A stretch of DNA of 7,409 nucleotides from Candidatus Atribacter fermentans (GCA_012517485.1 JAAYUT010000080.1:1-7409), one strand, 5' to 3'. Shown: positions 1-6,244, counted from the stretch's first letter. The notes: generated by a model not told the origin, from the sequence alone. Program-made: numbers and translations.

Positions 1-264
1 CATAATTAGATCAATCTGAGAACCAGCTGCAATTCGTGATTTGAGAAAAGCATCAAATTCTTCACGAGGAATATTAATAAAATCTATTTTATTTCCTGTT
101 TTTTCTTCCCACTGAGGTATCAATTGCTCCCACAGAACATTTCCTTGCGGTCCTGCGATAAAAACTAAGGTTTTACCAGCTGCAAAGCTAATACAACTAA
201 AGCTAATAGCTATTAACAAAACAAAACAAATAATAAACATATGTTTTTTAAATGGTGTTTTCAT
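1..264 (-). CDS. Extracellular solute-binding protein of a second ABC importer, N-terminal part only
   Basis: The first 88 codons are present and the gene continues past the left edge. The ATG at 262-264 has AGGAGG (275-280) ten bases upstream. The product begins with a basic stretch (MKTPFKKH), a hydrophobic core to about residue 25 and a likely signal-peptidase I site around SFA-A (residues 26-29). There is a Cys at residue 24, but its context (SFSC) is a poor lipobox, so I prefer a secreted over a lipoprotein form. The mature start (KTLVFIAGPQGNVLWEQLIP, then QWEEKTG and SQIDLIM) matches the opening of family 1 solute-binding proteins, where a first beta strand is followed by the W-E-x-x-TG helix region. 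It is only distantly like the binding protein at 4737-6050, so it should serve another importer. Its substrate is unknown. It lies downstream of the lacI-type gene on the same strand. Confidence 0.85.
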   Translation of the reverse strand, partial: MKTPFKKHMFIICFVLLIAISFSCISFAAGKTLVFIAGPQGNVLWEQLIPQWEEKTGNKIDFINIPREEFDAFLKSRIAAGSQIDLIM

Positions 265-350
265 ATCTTCCTTTCCTCCTTAAATTTTATGGGATATTCA
301 ATTTACTTTTTGCTTTTTTTTACTTATAATTAATCTTCCATCACCTCCCT
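265..350 (-). promoter_or_regulatory. Leader of the second binding-protein gene with two ribosome-site-like motifs
   Basis: Two strong purine motifs lie in this leader. The one at 275-280 (AGGAGG) serves the binding-protein ATG. A second, AAGGGAGGTGATGG (338-351, read on the minus strand), is an even longer match to the 16S anti-SD but is about 75 bases from the gene. After it I can read only ATG GAA GAT TAA, overlapping the motif, or an ATT-initiated 4-codon frame, so no normal leader peptide is evident. It could be a relic, a ribosome standby site or part of a leader control element. Confidence 0.35.
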
Positions 351-382
351 TAAAAAATTCTTTTCTCTGAATACAATTTATG

Positions 383-388
383 ATTATA
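383..388 (-). promoter_or_regulatory. Possible -10 element for the second binding-protein gene
   Basis: A perfect TATAAT on the minus strand, followed by a leader of roughly 110 bases to the ATG at 264. The matching -35 at 17-bp spacing (406-411, TTCTAA) is poor. The surroundings are almost pure A/T, so the match could be chance. The alternative is that the gene is read through from the lacI-type gene. Confidence 0.3.
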
Positions 389-426
389 TATTTAATTAAA
401 ATAATTTAGAAAAATCATATATTATT

Positions 427-446
427 TTTTAATTCTTAAATTAAAA
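427..446. terminator. AT-only hairpin after the lacI-type gene, possible weak terminator
   Basis: Arms TTTTAATT (427-434) and AATTAAAA (439-446) are perfectly complementary around a 4-base CTTA loop. The site lies 28 bases past the stop codon of the lacI-type gene. The stem has no G:C pair, and the minus-strand exit is ATTATT-rich rather than a clean T run. It may slow polymerase but is a poor intrinsic terminator, so read-through into the binding-protein gene is quite possible. Confidence 0.2.
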
Positions 447-473
447 TTAATTTGATTTTATTATTTTCACTAT

Positions 474-1469
474 TTAATCTGACTTTCTAAGAATCATTGT
501 TGTATTTAGAACAATGTTTTGTTTCTCTTTTGGACCTTCATTCAATAATCGCTGTAAAAGAAGTTGCGCTGCAGTTGCTCCAATTTGATAAATTGGTTGA
601 GATACTGCAGTAAGAGGTGGATTAAGCGCTTCGACCCAGGTAAGATCATCGAAACCAATTACAGCAACATCTTTCGGAATATTTTTTTGTAGTTTATTTA
701 GTGCGATATATATACCTACTGTTGCTAAGTTACCGGCAGAAAAAATGGCTGTTGGTGGTTTAGGGAAAGAAAATAATTTTATTGTGGAATTGACAAAATC
801 TTCAATTGTAAATCCACCCATCGCATGTAATGAAGCATCAAGGCTTAAATTATGTTCTTCCAATGCTCTTAAGTATCCATTGAGCCTCTCTGAAATAGTA
901 TAAATCCCCTGAACACCACCAACAATTGCTATCCGTTTATGTCCGTTTTGAATTAAATGTTGGGTTGCAATATAGGCTCCATGGAAATTATCAACTACTA
1001 CTGAATCTGTTTTGATATTTTCGACAATACGGTCTACACAAACAATAGGGATTCTTCTAACTTCATATGTTTTAAGGAAAGGAACATTTGATTTGGTGGG
1101 AACAATAATTAATCCATCGATACATTTTTCTAAAAGAATCCGTAGAAATTTCTCTTCTTTTATAGGGTCTTCGTCAGTATTGCAGAGAATCAAACTAAAA
1201 TTTGATTTATTGATGGTATTTTCTATTCCTCTAAGTAATGGTGGGTAAAATGGATTTGAAATATCAGTAAAAACCAAGCCAATGACGTTAGTTCTTTTTT
1301 TAATAATTGCTCGAGCATTTCCGTTGGGAACGTAATTAAGGTCTTTAATGGCTTTTAATACCTTTTCTCTTACTTCAGAGCTCACCTTCGGGTTTCCATG
1401 AATTACTCGTGAAACGGTTGTTGCTGAAACATTAACTTTTTTTGCCACATCTTTAATTGTAATATTCAT
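474..1469 (-). CDS. LacI-family transcription regulator
   Basis: A 331-residue protein of normal LacI/PurR length. The helix-turn-helix is at residues 4-23 (IKDVAKKVNVSATTVSRVI), followed by the third helix and the hinge around residues 46-58 (YVPNGNARAI). A periplasmic-binding-protein-like ligand domain begins at NVIGL (61-65). Family landmarks seen are DISNPFY (69-75), VDRIV (145-149), ER-x-x-GY with Arg195, and GFDD (272-275). The conserved Arg and Asp are the usual sugar-contacting residues, so a carbohydrate-like effector is likely. The hinge residue that is normally a minor-groove-inserting Leu is Ile55 here. The ATG has GGTGAT (1476-1481) six bases upstream, which fits the 3' part of the extended SD. 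The promoter carries an operator-like site, which suggests autoregulation. The next gene on the strand is a solute-binding protein, the likely main target. Ligand and target are inferred. Confidence 0.95.
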   Translation of the reverse strand: MNITIKDVAKKVNVSATTVSRVIHGNPKVSSEVREKVLKAIKDLNYVPNGNARAIIKKRTNVIGLVFTDISNPFYPPLLRGIENTINKSNFSLILCNTDEDPIKEEKFLRILLEKCIDGLIIVPTKSNVPFLKTYEVRRIPIVCVDRIVENIKTDSVVVDNFHGAYIATQHLIQNGHKRIAIVGGVQGIYTISERLNGYLRALEEHNLSLDASLHAMGGFTIEDFVNSTIKLFSFPKPPTAIFSAGNLATVGIYIALNKLQKNIPKDVAVIGFDDLTWVEALNPPLTAVSQPIYQIGATAAQLLLQRLLNEGPKEKQNIVLNTTMILRKSD

Positions 1470-1490
1470 TATTTTATCACCAAATATTAA

Positions 1491-1508
1491 AGGTTTAACG
1501 TTTTCACT
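1491..1508. promoter_or_regulatory. Candidate LacI-family operator over the lacI-type transcription start
   Basis: On the minus strand this reads AGTGAAAAC-GTTAAACCT, centred on the CG at 1499-1500. The arms match at 5 of 9 positions (outer AG and inner AAC). LacI/PurR-family sites typically have such a central CG step, into which the hinge helices insert. The centre coincides with the transcription start expected from the promoter at 1506-1534, the right place for autorepression. I found no second copy in the other intergenic regions here. Confidence 0.5.
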
Positions 1509-1534
1509 CTAACAAATATAAAAAGATTTGTCAA
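1506..1534 (-). promoter_or_regulatory. Sigma-70-type promoter of the lacI-type gene
   Basis: The minus strand has a consensus -35 TTGACA (1529-1534), a 17-bp spacer, then TAGAGT (1506-1511, four of six matches to TATAAT). The start would fall near 1499, giving a leader of about 30 bases before the ATG. An operator-like palindrome lies directly on the start point. Confidence 0.7.
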
Positions 1535-1722
1535 TTGATATTTTTTCTTATTTATGGGAGTTTAATTAAGTTATTCGAGGCTGATAATATAGATTTTTTT
1601 AACATTCTATATCCATTTGATTTCATTTAGAAAGGATCTATGATTAAATTATCAATTAAAAAAATATTACCTTATAAAAGTAATTTAAATATACGAATAC
1701 CCCTATGGATTATTAAGAAAGC
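1535..1722. other. Intergenic stretch between the URO-D-family and lacI-type genes
   Basis: Apart from the terminator hairpin at 1658-1684, I see only a 7-bp inverted repeat, ATATAGA (1587-1593) and TCTATAT (1606-1612), with a 12-base loop. No open frame with a ribosome site was found on either strand. Confidence 0.5.
1658..1684 (-). terminator. Weak intrinsic terminator of the importer operon
   Basis: Read on the minus strand, ATTACTTT (1677-1684) pairs with AAGGTAAT (1666-1673) across a 3-base loop. All eight positions pair if one G-U wobble is allowed, and a run of seven T (1658-1664) follows after one base. It begins about 40 bases past the URO-D stop codon. The stem is AT-rich, so termination may be partial. 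Confidence 0.5.
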
Positions 1723-2901
1723 TTACTGAATCGGATACTTCCCATATTCCAAGGCAGCTTCGAACATGGCAACGATATTTTCAACTGGAGTATCGGGTTC
1801 AATGTTGTGTGAGGTAGCAAAAATATACCCTCCCCCTGGTGCATAAGTTTTTATGAGTTCTTTAACCCCATGACGAATTTCTTCAATTGAACCGCGAGGT
1901 AATAATTCCTGAATATCCAGTCCACCCATGAAAGTAAGATCTTTGCCAAATTCTTTTTTTAAACGCCAAGGTTCCATTCTTTTGGCCAAAGGCTGAACTG
2001 GGTTGAGGATATCAACACCTAATTCGATAAAATCAGGAATAAAATCGTAAACCGATCCACAACTATGTCGATATATTTTTGCATTGGTTTTTTTCCGAAT
2101 AGCTTCAATCATTCTTTTTTCATAGGGTTTTAAAAATTTCTCATAATCAGCATGGGATAAAATTGCTCCTTCCTGGGTACCAAGGTCATCATAGGTTCCA
2201 ATAATATCGATTAAATCTCCGATTTCTCCAATAAAGTATTCAATGACCTTGAGCCCAATTTCAAATAGTCGATCGGAAAGAGCGAAATAAAATTGAGGTT
2301 CCAGCTTCATGTCAAGCAGCCATTTATCGTAACCAGATAGCAGAGCATATAATAATGCAGGATAGGCTAAATAGGCATCTTCAATAATGACACAGTCAGT
2401 TTTCCCACGAATTTTTTTTATTTCTTCCCTCTTCCCTACTGCTAAAGATTTAATTTCATCATCACTTGGCCAAAAGGGATAATTTCTAATATCTTCTAAT
2501 GTAGTACATTTTTGGAGTGGAAATTCAAATACATCATCATAATACCCCATCTTCTTTATTCTCAATCCACAAGAAATTCCTAAGATAGTTTTGCTTCCAT
2601 CAGGATGATTCAGAATCTCAGAGCTATTCGGTAGGATAAGACGGAAATCCGAACCAAAGCGTTTCATTACTCTTTCATCCAAGTTGTAAACTTGATTGGC
2701 TAGTGCTCCAGTGATTGGTTTTTCGTAGTCGGTTATACCTAAATGTTGATATAATTTTGTGCAGTTCATCCCATCAGGGGGGCATTCTAAAATTGTAGTT
2801 TGAGCACAACCACCAAAATTGATGGGGATTCGGTCTGGTTCTTGATGATTCAAAGCTGCGAATACTCGTTTTCTTGATGTCCATTGATCTTTTTCAGCCA
2901 T
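1723..2901 (-). CDS. URO-D superfamily protein (MtaA/CmuA-like, not heme biosynthesis)
   Basis: A 392-residue protein of the uroporphyrinogen decarboxylase fold family, the group that also holds the methylcobamide:CoM and chloromethane methyltransferases. Seen (numbering from this start): an opening RKRVFAALNHQEPDRIPINF typical of the non-HemE branch; DDLGTQEG at 238-245; the metal motif HSCGS at 279-283; FMGGLDIQELL at 324-334; and a C-terminal SHNIEPDTP near 364-372. The HemE signature PVWxMRQAGR is absent. Where MtaA-type enzymes have a third zinc-ligand Cys near this last motif, this protein has His365. I chose ATG 2901 because AGGAGG (2910-2915) sits 8 bases before it. An in-frame ATG at 2926-2928, abutting the permease stop, would add nine residues but has only a weak GGTGG. 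As last gene of the importer operon it probably acts in the cytoplasm on the imported compound, perhaps in methyl transfer. No corrinoid protein is in the window, and the substrate is unknown. Confidence 0.85.
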   Translation of the reverse strand: MAEKDQWTSRKRVFAALNHQEPDRIPINFGGCAQTTILECPPDGMNCTKLYQHLGITDYEKPITGALANQVYNLDERVMKRFGSDFRLILPNSSEILNHPDGSKTILGISCGLRIKKMGYYDDVFEFPLQKCTTLEDIRNYPFWPSDDEIKSLAVGKREEIKKIRGKTDCVIIEDAYLAYPALLYALLSGYDKWLLDMKLEPQFYFALSDRLFEIGLKVIEYFIGEIGDLIDIIGTYDDLGTQEGAILSHADYEKFLKPYEKRMIEAIRKKTNAKIYRHSCGSVYDFIPDFIELGVDILNPVQPLAKRMEPWRLKKEFGKDLTFMGGLDIQELLPRGSIEEIRHGVKELIKTYAPGGGYIFATSHNIEPDTPVENIVAMFEAALEYGKYPIQ

Positions 2902-2928
2902 AAACTGTACCTCCTCGGTTGAATCCAT

Positions 2929-3756
2929 TTATTTAATACCACCAAAGGTTAACCCGCGTATTAAATTCTTCTGAATAAACAAACTGGCAATTAGGATTGG
3001 AGCAATTATGAATATCCCTCCGGCAGCCAACAAGCCCCATTTAATCCCTTCGAAAGTTACAAATCCGGTCACTCCAACTGGAAGAGTTTTAGCTCCTTCA
3101 CCGCTTAAAATGAGTGCAAATAAAAACTCATTCCAAGTAAATATGAGAGAAAAAACTGCCGTTGCTGCCAAACCAGGTCGAACTAAAGGAAGGATGATTC
3201 GTAAAAAAGATTGGAAACGAGTACATCCATCAACCATAGCTGCTTCTTCGTATTCAATTGGAACCTCTTCAAAAAAACCTTTCATCATCCATACCGAAAA
3301 AGGCAGTGTAATGGTAATGTCAACCAAAATCAAAGCTGTCCGTGAATCTAATAAACCAAGGTTTCTGAATAACAAATAGTAAGGTAAAATCACAGCAATG
3401 GGAGGAAGCATTCGAAGAGAGAGAAACCAAAAAGCAATATTTTCCTTCTTTTTAATTCGGTATCGGGAAAGAACATAGGAAACTAAAGCACCTAAAAAAA
3501 CACAGATAAAGGTGGCAAAAAAGGAGACGACAATGCTATTTTTTAGGTAATGGAGAAAATTCCTTTCTACAAAAAGAGTCACATAATTTTCTAAGGTTGG
3601 TGAAAAAATAATTTTGGGTGGCATTGCATAAACATCAACCGGTTTTTTAAAAGAAGTCATCAACAGCCATATTACCGGTAATAATGCAACAATAATAACA
3701 ATTACTACTCCAATATGAGTAAATAAGTCAGCTAATCTATTTTTCGATTTTTTCAC
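2929..3756 (-). CDS. CUT1-type ABC importer permease 2 (MalG/UgpE-like)
   Basis: A 275-residue inner-membrane permease with six predicted membrane helices: one near residues 14-35, then segments near 72-97, 108-131, 138-158, 195-215 and 240-262. The EAA loop that docks the ATPase is intact (EAAMVDG from 171, ending LP at 189-190). The C-terminus IQKNLIRGLTFGGIK is the usual end of the MalG/UgpE branch (COG0395). It begins with GTG (3754-3756), which overlaps the TAG stop of permease 1 by one base (TAGTG). GGGAG about 8 bases upstream, inside the end of the first permease gene, serves as ribosome site, so the two are probably translationally coupled. It pairs with permease 1 to form the translocation channel fed by the binding protein at 4737-6050. 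Substrate class (sugar, polyol or glycerophosphate-like) is inferred from family only. Confidence 0.95.
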   Translation of the reverse strand: MKKSKNRLADLFTHIGVVIVIIVALLPVIWLLMTSFKKPVDVYAMPPKIIFSPTLENYVTLFVERNFLHYLKNSIVVSFFATFICVFLGALVSYVLSRYRIKKKENIAFWFLSLRMLPPIAVILPYYLLFRNLGLLDSRTALILVDITITLPFSVWMMKGFFEEVPIEYEEAAMVDGCTRFQSFLRIILPLVRPGLAATAVFSLIFTWNEFLFALILSGEGAKTLPVGVTGFVTFEGIKWGLLAAGGIFIIAPILIASLFIQKNLIRGLTFGGIK

Positions 3757-4640
3757 TATATGAGCTCCCGGCTTTGCCCTCTTATAAATCGAATGTAGAG
3801 GTTACTAATAATGATGAGAATGATTAACAATATATATGATCCAGCAGCTGCCTTTCCGGTATAAAACAGCTTAAATCCAATAACATAAAGATAAAAGCTG
3901 ATGGTTTCGGTCGATATTCCTGGACCTCCTTCGGTAAGGACATAGATTAAATCGTAAAGTTTAAGGGCATCCATAGTCCGAATTAAAAAAACCATCAAAA
4001 TTGCAGGGCTGAGTAAAGGTAAAGTTATATAACGAAAATTTTGCCAAGTTGAACATCCATCTACCTGGGCTGCTTCATAAGGTTCAACGGGAAGGGATTG
4101 TAAACCAGCAAGAAGGATTAAGGCAACCAGAGGCGTCCACTGCCATACATCTACTATAATAACGGACTTCAGTGCAATTGATTGGTCTGAAAGCCACAAT
4201 ATGGGTGGGAGATGAAGGATTTTTAAGAAATAGTTAATGATTCCAAGGTCATAGTTGTAGAGAAATCTCCAAATTAAACCAACCACAACAGGTGTGGTCA
4301 TAAATGGAACTAAGATTAAAGTTCGGGTAATTCGATTTCCGGCAATTTCCCGATTTAAAAGTAGAGCTACTCCCAAACCAAGAATAAATTCAATAGCAAT
4401 GGTGGAAAGTGTAAGATAAAGAGTATTAAAAACTGAATTCCAAAAACGAGCATCCTGTAGAAGGGCAAAATAATTACCAAGACCGACAAAAATAGGTGGT
4501 AGATAAGGTTTGAGTAAATTCACTTCAACTAAGCTGTTATAAAATGAATAGACCATAGGAAATATAGTTAAAAGAAGAATAAAAACGATTGTGGGTACTA
4601 AGATGTAATATGGGGTGTAATCATGTTTCATTGATCGCAA
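3756..4640 (-). CDS. CUT1-type ABC importer permease 1 (MalF/UgpA-like)
   Basis: A 294-residue inner-membrane permease of the UgpA/LacF type (COG1175), with a short cytoplasmic N-terminus, a first helix near residues 11-34, and further helices near 70-97, 105-128, 156-178, 207-228 and 262-284. The EAA loop is intact (EAAQVDG at 189-195, LP at 207-208) and is the contact for the missing ATPase. GLGNY (53-57) before the second helix is a family signature. The start is TTG at 4638-4640. AGGAGG (4648-4653) lies 7 bases upstream of it, while the next in-frame ATG (4629-4631) would be 16 bases away. The ribosome site sits only about 10 bases beyond the large hairpin at 4664-4706, so that structure could affect translation of this gene as well as mRNA ends. 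It is the second gene of the importer operon. Confidence 0.95.
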   Translation of the reverse strand: MRSMKHDYTPYYILVPTIVFILLLTIFPMVYSFYNSLVEVNLLKPYLPPIFVGLGNYFALLQDARFWNSVFNTLYLTLSTIAIEFILGLGVALLLNREIAGNRITRTLILVPFMTTPVVVGLIWRFLYNYDLGIINYFLKILHLPPILWLSDQSIALKSVIIVDVWQWTPLVALILLAGLQSLPVEPYEAAQVDGCSTWQNFRYITLPLLSPAILMVFLIRTMDALKLYDLIYVLTEGGPGISTETISFYLYVIGFKLFYTGKAAAGSYILLIILIIISNLYIRFIRGQSRELI

Positions 4641-4663
4641 TGAAGGGCCTCCTTTTTAAAATT

Positions 4664-4706
4664 GGGTCTGATAACCAGATTTAAAAAAGTTCTGGTTATC
4701 AGACCC
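4664..4706. repeat. Perfect 16-bp inverted repeat (intra-operon hairpin) between binding protein and permease genes
   Basis: GGGTCTGATAACCAGA (4664-4679) and TCTGGTTATCAGACCC (4691-4706) are exact reverse complements around an 11-base loop. It lies within the 96-base gap between the binding-protein stop and the first permease start. In the minus-strand RNA it is followed by only AAUUUU and then the permease ribosome site, so it is at best a partial terminator. Such hairpins between binding-protein and permease genes commonly protect the upstream mRNA 3' end or attenuate transcription, giving more binding protein than permease (the REP element after malE is the known parallel). The role here is inferred from position. 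Confidence 0.85.
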
Positions 4707-4736
4707 TGGGGGAGTTTAATTTATTTGATATGGCTT

Positions 4737-6050
4737 CTAATTGTAATAGCCTGCCTTTTTCATAACCTTTTCAACTTCTGCCGCAGCAATGTCTAAGGCT
4801 TCTTTAGGTGATTTTTCACCAATAAGAGCACTTGACACTGCAATACTGACAAAATCTGCCACTTCTCTCCATTCTGGAAGGATTGGAGTATAGGTGATTT
4901 TTGCATCAGCCAGAGAATCGATTATCAAACCGGCAAATAATGGCCATCTTTCCTTAAATTCAGGATTGTTAAGGACCGATGCTCGGGTCATAAAGGCACC
5001 TTCGTTGATGAAAGATTTTTGTACTGCCTCACTAGTTGCCCACTCAATAAATTTATATGCTGCATCAGGATTTTTGGAAAATACTGGAATTCCTAAGCCC
5101 ATTCCAAAGAAACTGCTCCCTCTTTGAACAGTCCCTTTCGGAACCATAGCATATCCGTTTTTACCAACCACTTGTGACATGGATGGATCTTCCAACCAAG
5201 TACCAAGCATTGTAGCATCAATCACTTGGGCAGTTTTGTTTTGCATCATTTCTTGCATCACTTCTTCGTAACCAAAGGTTGCTACTGCCGGAGGTCCACA
5301 ATCTTTTAAAATTGTTACATACGTTTCCAAAGCTTTGACACCAGCTTCATTATTGAAAATTGGTTTCCATTGGTCATCAAAATAAGACCCTCCGAACGAT
5401 TTAAGAAATCCATTATAAATGTAATCGTTGTAGCCAACTGCTCTCAAGCCACGCAAGGTGCAGCCATAAAAATCAACGGTTCCATCTCCATTGGTATCAA
5501 GATTGAGTTGTTTTGCATTTGCATAAAGATCATCCCAGGTTTCTGGAACATTCAATCCTTTTTCATCATAAAGGTCTTTACGATACATCAACATAGTACT
5601 TTCAATATAAAATGGGAGTCCATATAATTTTTCTCTCCATGAGAGTGATTGAATACCAGTGGGGAGAAAATCATCAAGGTTCAAATTCGGATCAGCCAGA
5701 GGTCCCCCTAAATATTGTCCTAAATCAATCATCCAACGGGCTTCACCATAACCAGCGACGTCTCGGTAATCAAGCATGATGACATCATAAGTTGCGTTTC
5801 GAGAAGCTAATTCGATGAGTTGTTTTTCTTTCATTGCAGAAAATGGGAGAATTACCAAATTAACCTTAGCTCCAGTCATTTTTTCGAAGTCGGGAAGTAA
5901 CTTTTGAATTGCCCGGGTAGCTGAGTGATCCTGCATTTGCACAGTGAGTTCTATACCTTCAAAGTTTACATCGGAAGCGAAAACAAAAACTGAACAAAAG
6001 AAAACCAATAACATTCCTAAAATAAATGATTGACGAATTATTTGTTTCAT
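4737..6050 (-). CDS. Extracellular solute-binding protein, family 1 (sugar-type ABC importer)
   Basis: A 437-residue secreted binding protein, first gene of the operon. A signal peptide is clear: MKQIIRQ, a hydrophobic stretch to about residue 23, and a cleavage site near VFA-S (residues 22-25). No lipobox Cys fits. The mature part shows family 1 features: LLPDFEKMTGAKV near 51-63, YDVIMLD near 88-94, GLPFYIESTMLMYRKDLY near 144-161, and GIPVFSKNPDAAYKFIEWAT near 320-339. DTNGDGTVD (185-193) has the spacing of an EF-hand-like calcium loop, so a structural metal is possible. I start at ATG 6050, with AAGGAGG eight bases upstream. A TTG at 6069-6071 would extend the frame by seven residues but would place the ribosome site inside the coding region. 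It delivers substrate to the two permeases that follow. The substrate is not identifiable, though a carbohydrate is the family's usual cargo. Confidence 0.95.
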   Translation of the reverse strand: MKQIIRQSFILGMLLVFFCSVFVFASDVNFEGIELTVQMQDHSATRAIQKLLPDFEKMTGAKVNLVILPFSAMKEKQLIELASRNATYDVIMLDYRDVAGYGEARWMIDLGQYLGGPLADPNLNLDDFLPTGIQSLSWREKLYGLPFYIESTMLMYRKDLYDEKGLNVPETWDDLYANAKQLNLDTNGDGTVDFYGCTLRGLRAVGYNDYIYNGFLKSFGGSYFDDQWKPIFNNEAGVKALETYVTILKDCGPPAVATFGYEEVMQEMMQNKTAQVIDATMLGTWLEDPSMSQVVGKNGYAMVPKGTVQRGSSFFGMGLGIPVFSKNPDAAYKFIEWATSEAVQKSFINEGAFMTRASVLNNPEFKERWPLFAGLIIDSLADAKITYTPILPEWREVADFVSIAVSSALIGEKSPKEALDIAAAEVEKVMKKAGYYN

Positions 6051-6086
6051 TCTAAGCTCCTCCTTATACAATTATCATTTTAATTT

Positions 6087-6116
6087 CTAACCCGCTATTC
6101 TATGAAGTGAATACAT
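6087..6116 (-). CDS. Possible 9-codon leader peptide of the importer operon
   Basis: ATG at 6114-6116 opens a frame reading MYSLHRIAG and ending in TAG at 6087-6089, 36 bases before the binding-protein ATG. GGGG (6123-6126), within AAAGGGGTGAT, lies 6 bases upstream, a good ribosome site. It sits inside the long leader predicted from the promoter at 6215-6244. There is no run of a single amino acid to suggest classic attenuation. It could be chance: short frames are common, but few have such a ribosome site. Confidence 0.35.
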   Translation of the reverse strand: MYSLHRIAG

Positions 6117-6120
6117 GTAT
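6111..6120. promoter_or_regulatory. 10-bp perfect palindrome ATACATGTAT, candidate regulator site
   Basis: ATACATGTAT is a perfect palindrome, flanked by GTGA on the left and CAC on the right (almost symmetric, with an offset of one base). It would lie about 90 bases downstream of the predicted operon start and overlaps the leader-peptide start codon. GntR/HutC-type operators are short palindromes of this kind, so it is an alternative GntR site. Evidence is symmetry only. Confidence 0.25.
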
Positions 6121-6214
6121 CACCCCTTTCCTTGTATGAAATAAATTATTTACAAAAATGGTTGGAATCATTAAAATATATCTACATATCTTTACCAGTT
6201 ATAATATTTAGCAC

Positions 6215-6244
6215 ATACTATGATATTTATAAGCTTCTTGTCAA
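6215..6244 (-). promoter_or_regulatory. Predicted promoter of the importer operon
   Basis: Minus strand: consensus -35 TTGACA (6239-6244), an 18-bp spacer, then TAGTAT (6215-6220, four of six to TATAAT). The start near 6207 would leave a leader of about 157 bases before the binding-protein ATG, long enough for leader control. The -10 is the weak part. Confidence 0.5.

Noticed and set aside
1012..1248. Plus-strand open frame of 78 codons
   Set aside because: It lies wholly antisense to the well-supported lacI-type gene, has no ribosome site and an unconvincing composition.
1587..1612. ATATAGA / TCTATAT inverted repeat
   Set aside because: Seven A/T-rich pairs with a 12-base loop are expected by chance here and no function is suggested by position.
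1723..2901. Assignment as hemE (true uroporphyrinogen decarboxylase)
   Set aside because: The PVWxMRQAGR signature is missing, an H-x-C metal motif is present, and no heme genes are nearby.
2902..2928. ATG at 2928 as start of the URO-D-like protein
   Set aside because: The ribosome site AGGAGG is downstream of it and correctly spaced for ATG 2901, and the extra nine residues do not look like the family N-terminus. It remains possible by coupling to the permease stop.
3008..3379. Plus-strand open frame of 123 codons
   Set aside because: It is antisense to permease 2, basic and Pro/Ser/Lys-rich like a shadow frame, and shows no domain or ribosome site.
4894..5627. Plus-strand open frames at 4894-5127 and 5370-5627
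   Set aside because: Both are antisense to the binding-protein gene and show no recognisable domain.
6051..6071. TTG start at 6071 for the binding protein
   Set aside because: It would put the AAGGAGG ribosome site inside the coding region. The ATG at 6050 begins a normal signal peptide.
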